Positions 1-6,700 of a DNA stretch of 8,333 nt are shown one piece after another. The stretch comes from an uncultured Lachnospiraceae bacterium (GTDB lineage Bacteria; Bacillota; Clostridia; Lachnospirales; Lachnospiraceae). The notes below the pieces were generated by a model. It did not search any database. It was not told the DNA's origin and saw nothing but the letters and a program-made list of their open reading frames with translations. The DNA is taken from positions 1 to 8,333 of the forward strand of contig CADCOU010000062.1 of NCBI GenBank assembly GCA_902803155.1, given 5' to 3'. A program made the position numbers and the translations under genes. Positions within the stretch are counted from its first letter, which is position 1. The number at the start of each line of letters is the position of its first letter.

Positions 1-791
1 AAGACCTCGGTCTTGGCGCGGAACACTCCGTCCCTGTCCCTGAGGAATTCCAGATGGCAGGTTCCGATGTTCGTGATGACCATGATGTCAGGCCGCGCGA
101 TCATTGCAAGCCGGGTCATATCCCCGAAGTGGCTTACTCCCATCTCCAGGACAGCGATCTGATGTTCCTCCCGCAGCCGGAATACCGTCAGCGGCAGTCC
201 CAGGTCATTGTTGAAGTTTCCCTCTGTTTTCAGTGTATTGAATTTCACGGAAAGGACAGCCGCGATCATTTCCTTGGTAGAGGTCTTTCCAACGGAACCG
301 GTGATACCGACCACCGGTATCTTCATGACCTTCAGGTACTCCGCGGCGATCTTCTGCAGGGCACTCTGCGTATCCTCCACTTCGATCCACGCGCACATGC
401 GGCCTGCGGATTTCCCGGTTCCGGGCACGTCCGTATCCGTCCCGCGTTCCTCCTTCGATGGCCCGCCGAACAGATCCTTCCGGTCCAGCCCTCTCTCTGA
501 CAGGACACACAATGCACCCTGCCTGAAGACTGCAGATATATAGTCATGTCCGTCCGCTCTCGCTCCGACGATTGCCCCGAACAGGGATCCCTCGCCCGCC
601 CTGCGGCTGTCGGTCGTGATGGATGTCACTTCCCTCTGAGAGATCTCCGCAAACGCGTCCCTGGTCGCATGCTGTGCCTTTCTCAGGCCGTCAGCGTCCA
701 CTGTCCCGAATATCCCGTCTGCGGACAGCATCGACAGGTGCAGAGTCCCTTCTGTTACTTCCGCGATCCGGTGAACCGTCAATCCTTTCAT
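1..791 (-). CDS. murF: UDP-N-acetylmuramoyl-tripeptide--D-alanyl-D-alanine ligase, N-terminal 263 codons (cut by window edge)
   Basis: MurF is the last cytoplasmic amino-acid-adding step of peptidoglycan precursor synthesis: it joins D-Ala-D-Ala to the UDP-MurNAc-tripeptide, using ATP. I translated it from the ATG at 791-789, which has an AAAGG Shine-Dalgarno 8 bases upstream. The N-terminal Mur domain shows TTDSR (59-63) and an ADGHDYI motif (79-85). The Mur-ligase P-loop is GITGSVGKTSTKE (162-174), followed by GNFNNDLGLPLT (191-202), EMGVSHFGDM (216-225) and TNIGTCHLEFL (240-250); the last three are typical of MurF. The reading frame is open to the window edge; the rest of the central domain and the C-terminal domain lie outside. 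The start is 25 bases after ddl, whose product is its substrate. The P-loop lies near residue 165, against about 107 in E. coli MurF as I recall it, because of extra residues around 17-55 and 103-135. The family call is very secure. Confidence 0.96.
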   Translation of the reverse strand, partial: MKGLTVHRIAEVTEGTLHLSMLSADGIFGTVDADGLRKAQHATRDAFAEISQREVTSITTDSRRAGEGSLFGAIVGARADGHDYISAVFRQGALCVLSERGLDRKDLFGGPSKEERGTDTDVPGTGKSAGRMCAWIEVEDTQSALQKIAAEYLKVMKIPVVGITGSVGKTSTKEMIAAVLSVKFNTLKTEGNFNNDLGLPLTVFRLREEHQIAVLEMGVSHFGDMTRLAMIARPDIMVITNIGTCHLEFLRDRDGVFRAKTEV

Positions 792-816
792 GCATCCAAC
801 CTTTCTATGCTCTGTT

Positions 817-1857
817 TCAACGATGATCTTTCAGCGACACCTCAATCAGTTTTTCGCACAGAGCCGGGAAATCGATACCGATCGCCGCCGCTTCCTGCGG
901 AAGCAGGCTGGTGGGCGTCATGCCTGGCAGCGTATTCGCCTCCAGCAGGTAGACGTTCTGATCTTTGTCCACCATCAGGTCGATCCGTCCGTAGCTGGAC
1001 AGATGCAGCGCATGATATGCTTTGACGCAATTCTCCTGAATCTTCTTTGTCAGATCCTCAGGAATGTCCGCAGGACAGGTTTCGATCGTAGATCCCGCCT
1101 TGTATTTATTCGTGTAGTCATAGAATCCCACCAGCGGAGCGATCTCGATGACCGGATATGCCTCGCCGTCCACGACGCCGCAGGAAAACTCCCGTCCCTC
1201 GATGTACTGTTCCACGATCAGGACATCCTCATAGGAGAATCCGTCATCCAGCGCTTTGGAGTATTCCTCTTCTGTCCGTGCGATGCTGACACCTACGCTC
1301 GAACCTCCGCAGGCCGGCTTCACAACACACGGAAGACCGACGCCGTTTTCAGATGACTTCTTCAGCTCATCGCCCTTATGCAGTACGGTTCCGGCCGGGG
1401 TCGGCACATTGTTTTCGCGGAACAGCTGCTTGGTCAGATCCTTGTCCATCGCAAGGGCGCTGCCCAGATAGCTGCTCCCTGTGTACGGGATGCCCAGCAG
1501 CTCAAACGTGGCCTGCAGCTTGCCGTCTTCACCGTTGGAGCCATGGAGCGCCATGAATACCGCGTCCGCGGCGTTGCACAGTTTCAGCACGTTCGGGCCG
1601 AAGAACCAGTCTCTCTCCTTCTTTATTTCATCCAGTTTATCATCGAAGGATCTCGCATAGGCTGCAGCTGCCTCCGTGTCATACTCCTCCGGGAACGAAT
1701 CCGGCCCGGCGTTTTCGATACGCTCATCGCCGCAGAATACATCCAGCAGGATTGCCCTGTGGCCTTTCTTCCTGAGCGCAAGGCAAACCTGCGTTCCGGA
1801 AACCAGGGAGATCTCTCTCTCTGTACTGATACCTCCGCAAAGAACTACTATTTTCAT
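817..1857 (-). CDS. ddl: D-alanine--D-alanine ligase
   Basis: This ATP-grasp ligase condenses two D-alanines into the dipeptide used by MurF, in the cytoplasm. The 346-residue protein is of usual length, though residues 40-95 are longer than in short DdlB forms. Visible motifs are GGISTERE (8-15, with the N-site Glu13), HGSNGEDGKLQ (105-115), YTGSSYLGSALAMDK (125-139), KPACGGSSVGVS (180-191), GRID (290-293) and LEANTLPGMTPTSLLP (305-320). Asp293, Glu306 and Asn308 fit the Mg-binding residues. The omega-loop NKY has Tyr252 where E. coli DdlB has Tyr216. By family knowledge this favours D-Ala-D-Ala rather than D-Ala-D-Lac, so the wall should be of the vancomycin-susceptible type. The ATG start has a strong AAGGAGGGG ribosome site at 1866-1874. 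It lies 30 bases after the GH13 gene and 25 before murF, with no terminator on either side, so it is probably an operon member. Confidence 0.97.
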   Translation of the reverse strand: MKIVVLCGGISTEREISLVSGTQVCLALRKKGHRAILLDVFCGDERIENAGPDSFPEEYDTEAAAAYARSFDDKLDEIKKERDWFFGPNVLKLCNAADAVFMALHGSNGEDGKLQATFELLGIPYTGSSYLGSALAMDKDLTKQLFRENNVPTPAGTVLHKGDELKKSSENGVGLPCVVKPACGGSSVGVSIARTEEEYSKALDDGFSYEDVLIVEQYIEGREFSCGVVDGEAYPVIEIAPLVGFYDYTNKYKAGSTIETCPADIPEDLTKKIQENCVKAYHALHLSSYGRIDLMVDKDQNVYLLEANTLPGMTPTSLLPQEAAAIGIDFPALCEKLIEVSLKDHR

Positions 1858-1887
1858 GATCTGCTCCCCTCCTTTTTATTTGATACC

Positions 1888-4038
1888 CTACCACCATCTG
1901 GGTTTCTGTGCAAATTTCATCTTTCTGTGTGCCGACAGGACCGTGGCTGACTTCGGCGCGAGGGTGAGCTGTACGCTGCCTCTCTCTACCGGTACGGACT
2001 CCCTGTCTTTTGTCCACGATACGCTGTCTGTGACAAAGATCCTGGTCATTTCACCGTCCATCGGCACCCCTGCGATCCAGACCGGTACAGAGACCTCCAT
2101 CTCCTTGTCTGAGTTGTTGAACGCACAGATTATCTGCTGCGTCTTGTCAAATCTGGCGTAAGAGATAAAGTCCTTTGCGCCTTTCAGGAATCGTACGGAC
2201 CCTGTTTTCAGTACCTCGTTTTCCTTATGCAGCGCAATCGCGTCCCGATGGAAGCTGAGCATCTGCTGATCCTCACACCCCCACGGATAGGTCCTGCGGC
2301 TGTCCGGATCCGTAAACCCGGTTACTCCCGCCTCATCTCCGTAGTACAGAGTCGGCGCGCCGGGCCAGGTCATCTGAAAGATGACAGCCTCGCGCATCAC
2401 AGCGCTGTCAGTCCCCTCCGACGCCGCGTCATAATCATAATCTGAGATACGTCCTGTCTTATGATTCGTCCGTGTCAGGAACCTGGAGTGGTCATGATTC
2501 GACAGCTGATTCATTGAGCACAGAAGTGACGGCTGCAGAAAAGCGCACATATTTCTCTGCATGGAACCGCGGAAGCTCTCCGCGTCGCCCAGAAGATACG
2601 GATTGAATTCATCCGAATGCTTCTCCATCCCAGTGAAGAACCACGTCATCGGTTCCATGAACGCGTCATAGTTCATGACCGTATCCCACTGATCTCCTCC
2701 AAGCCAGCCGGAGGCGTCTCCGTAATGCTCCGCAATAATCACCGCATCGGGATTCGCTGCCTTGACCTCATGACGGAACGCCTTCCAGAACCTGTGATTG
2801 AATTCTTCGCTGTGTCCCAGATCTGCCGCCACATCCAGTCTCCATCCGTCTGCGTTGTACGGTGGGGAGACCCATTTGCGGGCGATGGAGAGAATATAGG
2901 AGCAGAGCTTCTGTGAACCTTCGTAGTTCAGTTTCGGAAGCGTGTCGTGCCCCCACCATCCGGCATAGGAATCGTTGTCCGGCCAGTCGGCATCTCCTGT
3001 CCTTTCAAACTGAAAATAGTCCCGGTACGGAGATGCGGCAGACTCATAGGCTCCGTCATGATATCCTTCCTGTCCGTTGTAGATCTTCTCGCGGTCCAGC
3101 CATTTGTTGAATGACCCGCAGTGGTTGAATACGCCGTCCAGGATCACGCGGATCCCTCTTGCGTGTGCTTCTTCGACCAGCGTACAGAACAGTTCGTCGG
3201 ATGCCTCCAGGTTCTCCCGCCTCGTTACTCTGCTGATATAACGCTTCGCGTGAGCATTGTCATTGTCCCCTTCATCCAGAACGTCCCCTTCGTCACTGAC
3301 CAGTTTCCCGAAGTGCGGATCGATATGGTCATAATCCTGGCTGTCGTACTTATGATTGGACGGCGACACGAACAGCGGGTTGAAATAGATCGCCTCAATT
3401 CCCAGTTCCTGCAGATAGTCCAGTTTGCTGCGCACGCCTTCCAGGTCCCCGCCGTAGAAATTGCCCACGTCCATCGGCTCCGGTCTCTGATGCCAGTCTT
3501 TTACGCTGTGTACATGCCTGCTGATGTAGGAATATTCATCATCGAGTACGTCGTTGGACGGGTCCGCGTTGCAGAACCGGTCCGTATAGATCTGGTACAT
3601 GACGGCGCCTTTCGCCCAGGCCGGCGTGGAGAATCCGGGACAGAGCCGGAACGGGATCAGATCCTCTCCGCTGCTCACGATTCCCATCTTGCCAAGTCCA
3701 ACCCGCGCGTTGCCGCTGATGATCTGGAAGAAATAGTTCAGGATATCCCTTCCCATCTCCACCTTTGTGATATAGAAATCAAAAACTCCCTGGCTCTTTT
3801 CATAGGTCATTCTCTGGCGCAGATGGTCGCTGACAAGCCAGACTTCATCTACGTTATCTTTCGCCGTCCGCACGCGGAGTGTCACGGTATCACCCGGCTT
3901 TGGTTCTGCCGGGGAAACATAGCCTGCGCTCTCATCGGCAAACAGTGCGTCTCTGTTCAGTACGGGAGCCATCTCCATCACGTACCGCGAGGTCTGCTTT
4001 GCCCGGCTGACTGTATTCTGGTTTAACTGTCTGTGCAT
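1888..4038 (-). CDS. GH13 alpha-glycosidase, neopullulanase/cyclomaltodextrinase-like (GH13_20 type)
   Basis: A 716-residue alpha-amylase-family enzyme, predicted to hydrolyse alpha-1,4 (and perhaps alpha-1,6) glucosidic bonds in maltodextrins, cyclodextrins or pullulan fragments. Residues about 40-135 look like the N-terminal beta-sandwich (CBM34-like) of this subfamily. The barrel starts near AVMYQIYTDRF (145-155). Conserved regions are DGVFNH (301-306), GWRLD (398-402, nucleophile Asp402), AEH (436-438, acid/base Glu437) and SNHD (513-516, stabiliser Asp516). LPKLN (367-371) matches the MPKLN signature of the neopullulanase subgroup. Residues about 245-280 form an acidic insertion (DEGDNDN) before the first barrel motif. 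A short beta domain ends the protein. There is no signal peptide or membrane segment, so it should be cytoplasmic and act on imported oligosaccharides. The ATG at 4038 is preferred over Met21 and Met23 because only it has a Shine-Dalgarno (AAAGGA, 7 bases upstream). Exact substrate cannot be told from sequence. Confidence 0.93.
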   Translation of the reverse strand: MHRQLNQNTVSRAKQTSRYVMEMAPVLNRDALFADESAGYVSPAEPKPGDTVTLRVRTAKDNVDEVWLVSDHLRQRMTYEKSQGVFDFYITKVEMGRDILNYFFQIISGNARVGLGKMGIVSSGEDLIPFRLCPGFSTPAWAKGAVMYQIYTDRFCNADPSNDVLDDEYSYISRHVHSVKDWHQRPEPMDVGNFYGGDLEGVRSKLDYLQELGIEAIYFNPLFVSPSNHKYDSQDYDHIDPHFGKLVSDEGDVLDEGDNDNAHAKRYISRVTRRENLEASDELFCTLVEEAHARGIRVILDGVFNHCGSFNKWLDREKIYNGQEGYHDGAYESAASPYRDYFQFERTGDADWPDNDSYAGWWGHDTLPKLNYEGSQKLCSYILSIARKWVSPPYNADGWRLDVAADLGHSEEFNHRFWKAFRHEVKAANPDAVIIAEHYGDASGWLGGDQWDTVMNYDAFMEPMTWFFTGMEKHSDEFNPYLLGDAESFRGSMQRNMCAFLQPSLLCSMNQLSNHDHSRFLTRTNHKTGRISDYDYDAASEGTDSAVMREAVIFQMTWPGAPTLYYGDEAGVTGFTDPDSRRTYPWGCEDQQMLSFHRDAIALHKENEVLKTGSVRFLKGAKDFISYARFDKTQQIICAFNNSDKEMEVSVPVWIAGVPMDGEMTRIFVTDSVSWTKDRESVPVERGSVQLTLAPKSATVLSAHRKMKFAQKPRWW

Positions 4039-4058
4039 ATTCCGATCCTTTCACGGAG

Positions 4059-4090
4059 AAAAGGAACAACGCGTAAGCGCTGTCCCTTTT
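4059..4090 (-). promoter_or_regulatory. Leader hairpin (attenuator- or terminator-like) upstream of the GH13 gene
   Basis: In minus-strand RNA, 4090-4077 pairs with 4072-4059 to give a 14-bp stem around a UUAC loop: four A-U pairs, a GC-richer core and UUUU at the 3' side. Two of the 14 pairs are G-U wobbles that would be A-C mismatches in plus-strand RNA, so the structure suits the minus transcript. It resembles an intrinsic terminator with a short U run. It lies between the promoter candidate and the ribosome site of the GH13 gene, so it could be an attenuator, or the final terminator of the ftsH cluster if the true GH13 promoter lies elsewhere. Its 3' arm can also pair with the Shine-Dalgarno sequence. 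A small upstream stem-loop (GAGAA/TTCTC, loop of 4) lies at 4096-4109. Confidence 0.55.
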
Positions 4091-4123
4091 CATTGGAGAA
4101 GGTATTCTCTTATGGGGTGTAGC

Positions 4124-4146
4124 AAAACTTTCATGATTTAAGTTTT
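4124..4146. repeat. Inverted repeat, operator-like, just downstream of the GH13 promoter candidate
   Basis: AAAACTT at 4124-4130 and AAGTTTT at 4140-4146 are perfect 7-base inverted arms, 9 bases apart and about one and a half helical turns from centre to centre. The repeat falls just after the expected transcription start, a usual place for a repressor operator. An imperfect second inverted pair (GCATA/TATGC) brackets the promoter at 4163-4186. The arms are AT-rich in an AT-rich segment, so chance is a real alternative. No regulator gene lies nearby. Confidence 0.35.
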
Positions 4147-4156
4147 ACACAATAAT

Positions 4157-4165
4157 ACTATAGCA
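4157..4165 (-). promoter_or_regulatory. Extended -10 promoter candidate for gh13-ddl-murF
   Basis: Read on the minus strand this is TGCTATAGT: a TGn extension followed by TATAGT, a five-of-six match to the sigma-A -10 hexamer, in the most AT-rich part of the window. No good -35 lies at the matching distance. An alternative pair, TTGAGC and TATGCT with 17 bases between, overlaps the same place. Transcription would start near 4150, giving a leader of about 110 bases before the ATG at 4038. Confidence 0.5.
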
Positions 4166-4237
4166 TATACTGCAAAATAAGTATGCTCAAACTTGTCTAA
4201 ATAAATTTTTCAAATTTGTGCATTTTATCCAAACTCG

Positions 4238-4263
4238 AATAAACAACTGACAGCGCTGCAGTT
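4238..4263 (-). terminator. Weak intrinsic terminator candidate after ftsH
   Basis: On the minus strand AACTG (4263-4259) pairs with CAGTT (4249-4245), and two inner pairs form around a GCGC loop with one bulged base. The stem is preceded by further As and followed by GTTTATT. It begins 45 bases after the ftsH stop codon. The stem is short and bulged and the U run is interrupted, so termination may be partial. The rest of 4166-4237 is AT-rich with no gene. Confidence 0.4.
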
Positions 4264-4308
4264 TTTACCCCGTCTGGTTTCTGATATTGTGAAAACACTC
4301 TTTCCGGC

Positions 4309-6117
4309 TCAGGTTTCAAAAAGAGCTTCAAATTCTTCTCTGGTCAGTTTCTCTTTCTCGACCAGCAGCTGAGACGACTTATCCAGCACATCCCTGTGGG
4401 ACAGGATCAGGTCGCGTGCCTGTGCATAGGCTTCATCGATGATCTTCTTTACTTCTTCGTCGATGATGGAGGCAACCCGTTCGCCGTACTGGCGGGTATG
4501 CGCGAGATCTTTTCCTATGAAGATCTCATCCTCTCCCTGCTCATAGTTGATCAGGCCCAGTCTCTCAGAGAATCCGTACTTCGTCACCATCGCCCTGGCC
4601 ATATCGCTGGCCTGCTTGATATCCTGAGACGCGCCGGTGGTTACGTCGCCGAAGACCAGTTCCTCCGCGACACGTCCGCCGAGCATGACTACGATCTCCT
4701 GTGTCATCCGGCTCTTTGTCTGGAACATGTAGTCATTCTCCGGAAGCGGCATGGTATAGCCCGCCGCCCCGTGGCCGGTCGGAATGATCGAGATCGTGTG
4801 GACCGGTCCGACATCCGGAAGCAAATGGAACAGGATCGCGTGGCCTGACTCGTGACAGGCAGTGATCCGCTTCTCTTTCTCTGAGATCACACGGCTGTGT
4901 TTCTCCGCACCGATACCGATCCGGATAAACGCCTGCTCGATATCGCTCTGCTTCAGGAAAGCCCTCTGCTCCTTTGCCGCCAGGATCGCGGCTTCATTCA
5001 TCAGATTCTCCAGGTCAGCTCCGGTAAAGCCTGCCGTTGTCCGGGCAACCGATGTCAGGTTGACATCGTCCGCAAGCGGTTTGTTCTTCGAATGTACCTT
5101 CAGGATCTCTTCGCGTCCTTTCACATCAGGACGTCCGACTGTCACCTGACGGTCAAACCTTCCGGCCCTCAGGATCGCGGGATCCAGGATATCCACGCGG
5201 TTGGTGGCCGCCATGACGATGATCCCCTCATTTTCCGAGAATCCGTCCATCTCGACAAGCAGCTGATTCAGTGTCTGCTCACGCTCGTCGTGGCCTCCGC
5301 CCATGCCGGTACCCCTGCGGCGTCCGACTGCGTCGATCTCATCGATGAATACGATGCAGGGCTGATTCTTCTTAGCTTCCTCAAACAGATCGCGGACGCG
5401 GCTGGCGCCGACGCCGACGAACATCTCCACGAAGTCCGATCCGGAGATCGAGAAAAACGGTACGCCCGCCTCTCCTGCGACTGCGCGCGCGATCAGCGTC
5501 TTGCCGGTTCCGGGAGGTCCGACCAGGATCACGCCCTTCGGGATCCTCGCACCGACCTTCAGGAACTTGTCCGGCTCAGACAGAAATTCCACGATCTCGC
5601 GGAGTTCCTCCTTTTCTTCCTCCAGACCTGCCACATCCGCAAAAGTGACCTTCTTCGCGTCCGGCGTGAACATTCTTGCACGGCTCTTGCCGAAGTTCAT
5701 CATGGCGGAACCGCCGCCTCCCTGCTGACGGCTCATGACCATGAACAGAAAGATGACCATGGCCCCTGTCAGCAGCACTGGAAGGAAGACTGTGAACAGC
5801 GTACTGCGCCTGGACACGTCCTCTATGCTGATCGTCACGTCATATTGACTCAGTTTCTCTACCGCACGGCTTGTATCGGTGACATTGACGGTCAGGACTT
5901 CATTTTCGGAAGTGGTCACCTGCAGACTGCCGGTCGGAACCTCTTCGTTCTGGATCACTTCGACCCTGGAGACCTGACCCTTCTCAAGCATTGCTGTCAG
6001 CTCTCTCTCTGTAATGTCGCTGCGGCCGTTGAAACTGTCACGGAGCGCAAAGATCAGAAAGATGCACAGCAGTCCGAGAACGATATAAAAACCCGTGCTT
6101 CTGGTTGTCTTATTCAA
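4309..6117 (-). CDS. ftsH: ATP-dependent zinc metalloprotease FtsH
   Basis: FtsH is a membrane-anchored hexameric AAA+ protease that extracts and degrades misfolded membrane proteins and selected short-lived cytosolic regulators. The 602-residue protein has a first membrane segment at about 9-25, an extracytoplasmic domain at about 30-103 and a second membrane segment at about 105-128, followed by a Gly-rich linker (133-136). The AAA module shows Walker A GPPGTGKT (200-207), the pore motif FVGVG (233-237), Walker B VFIDE (256-260) and the second region of homology ILRAGRFDRQV (315-325) with arginine fingers. The protease has the zinc motif HESGH (422-426) and the likely third ligand Asp499. 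All key residues are present. The C-terminus stops soon after the protease domain, giving a compact form. The start codon is TTG, 7 bases after the hpt stop. It is the last gene of the tilS-hpt-ftsH cluster, an order also found in Bacillus. Confidence 0.97.
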   Translation of the reverse strand: MNKTTRSTGFYIVLGLLCIFLIFALRDSFNGRSDITERELTAMLEKGQVSRVEVIQNEEVPTGSLQVTTSENEVLTVNVTDTSRAVEKLSQYDVTISIEDVSRRSTLFTVFLPVLLTGAMVIFLFMVMSRQQGGGGSAMMNFGKSRARMFTPDAKKVTFADVAGLEEEKEELREIVEFLSEPDKFLKVGARIPKGVILVGPPGTGKTLIARAVAGEAGVPFFSISGSDFVEMFVGVGASRVRDLFEEAKKNQPCIVFIDEIDAVGRRRGTGMGGGHDEREQTLNQLLVEMDGFSENEGIIVMAATNRVDILDPAILRAGRFDRQVTVGRPDVKGREEILKVHSKNKPLADDVNLTSVARTTAGFTGADLENLMNEAAILAAKEQRAFLKQSDIEQAFIRIGIGAEKHSRVISEKEKRITACHESGHAILFHLLPDVGPVHTISIIPTGHGAAGYTMPLPENDYMFQTKSRMTQEIVVMLGGRVAEELVFGDVTTGASQDIKQASDMARAMVTKYGFSERLGLINYEQGEDEIFIGKDLAHTRQYGERVASIIDEEVKKIIDEAYAQARDLILSHRDVLDKSSQLLVEKEKLTREEFEALFET

Positions 6118-6134
6118 AATGCAATTACTCCTCT
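6115..6134 (-). promoter_or_regulatory. ftsH ribosome binding site inside the hpt 3' end, with TTG start
   Basis: The Shine-Dalgarno AGAGGAG (6134-6128) is formed by the final Glu-Glu codons of hpt. The hpt stop TAA follows at once, and the ftsH start TTG lies at 6117-6115, 10 bases after GGAG. No ATG or GTG start is available here: the next in-frame Met is far inside and would lose the first membrane segment. The layout implies translational coupling of ftsH to hpt. Confidence 0.8.
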
Positions 6135-6655
6135 GTGAGAGACAGAACTCCTATAAAGGGAAGATTACGGTATCTCTGATCATAATCGAGTCCGTATCCG
6201 ATCACAAATTCATCCGGAATACTGAACCCCTGATAGTCAACCTCAACATCGACTTCCCTTCGCTCGGGCTTGTCCAGCAGCGTGCACAGACGGATCGATG
6301 CTGGATTGCGGCTGGAAAGATTCTTCAGCAGATAACTCAGCGTATGGCCGGAATCGATGATATCCTCAACGACCAGCACTTCCTTCCCCTCGATCGGCTC
6401 ATCCAGATCCTTGATGAGTTTGACGACTCCGGAAGATCTGGTGCCTGCCCCGTAGCTGGAAACAGACATGAAGTCCATCGTCACGGGAACTGTAATATGT
6501 TTGGCGAGTTCACAAATAAAGAAGATGCTGCCTTTCAGGATCCCGATCAGGTGGACCTGCCTGCCTTCATAGTCCTTACTGATCTGTTCCCCGAGCTGTG
6601 CGATCCTCTCGTCAATCTTGTCTTCCGGAATCAGTATTCTCGTTGTCTCTTTCAT
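6125..6655 (-). CDS. hpt: Hypoxanthine phosphoribosyltransferase
   Basis: This purine-salvage enzyme converts hypoxanthine (often also guanine) and PRPP to IMP (or GMP) and pyrophosphate in the cytoplasm. The 176 residues match the usual bacterial length. The PPi-loop LKG is at 40-42, the flexible-loop SSYG at 66-69, and the PRPP signature VLVVEDIIDSGHT at 93-105, with the acidic pair Glu97-Asp98 and catalytic Asp101. The purine-binding segment is IPDEFVIGYGLDYDQRYRNLP (about 146-166). The ATG has an AGGAGAG ribosome site. It lies 45 bases after tilS and 7 before ftsH. A small 5-bp hairpin without a U run (6670-6684) lies in the tilS-hpt gap and is not a convincing terminator. In Bacillus the homologous HprT is encoded at the same place and interacts with TilS; the same may hold here, by inference only. 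Confidence 0.96.
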   Translation of the reverse strand: MKETTRILIPEDKIDERIAQLGEQISKDYEGRQVHLIGILKGSIFFICELAKHITVPVTMDFMSVSSYGAGTRSSGVVKLIKDLDEPIEGKEVLVVEDIIDSGHTLSYLLKNLSSRNPASIRLCTLLDKPERREVDVEVDYQGFSIPDEFVIGYGLDYDQRYRNLPFIGVLSLTEE

Positions 6656-6700
6656 AAGTCTCTCCTGTCAGCCGTTGTGCGGCTCTGTATGATGTATGCG

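Noticed and set aside
54..543. Several open frames of 100-150 codons on both strands across 54-547
   Set aside because: The true coding frame is murF, which runs off the left edge and has all its family motifs. The others are overlaps in wrong frames.
1807..1822. Short GA-dinucleotide runs in ddl, and a similar one in ftsH near 6001-6010, as phase-variation tracts
   Set aside because: There are only four or five dinucleotide units, too few for frequent slippage. They encode the conserved Thr-Glu-Arg-Glu in both proteins, and both are expected to be essential or important genes.
3121..4026. A 301-codon open frame on the plus strand opposite the GH13 gene
   Set aside because: It is a shadow of a clearly coding minus-strand gene, with no domain, no supporting promoter and no homology I can recognise.
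4091..4308. Small RNA gene or short peptide gene in the AT-rich gap
   Set aside because: I found no open frame with a ribosome site and no independent promoter-terminator pair. The content is explained by a terminator candidate, a promoter and leader sequence.
4897..6138. A 413-codon open frame on the plus strand opposite ftsH
   Set aside because: It lies wholly antisense to an intact, motif-complete ftsH. Its sequence is rich in Arg, His, Asp and Leu without recognisable motifs, as expected from the complementary reading of a codon-biased gene.
6656..6700. Terminator between tilS and hpt
   Set aside because: The only hairpin (6670-6684) has a 5-bp stem and no U run. The short gap and conserved gene order favour a common transcript.
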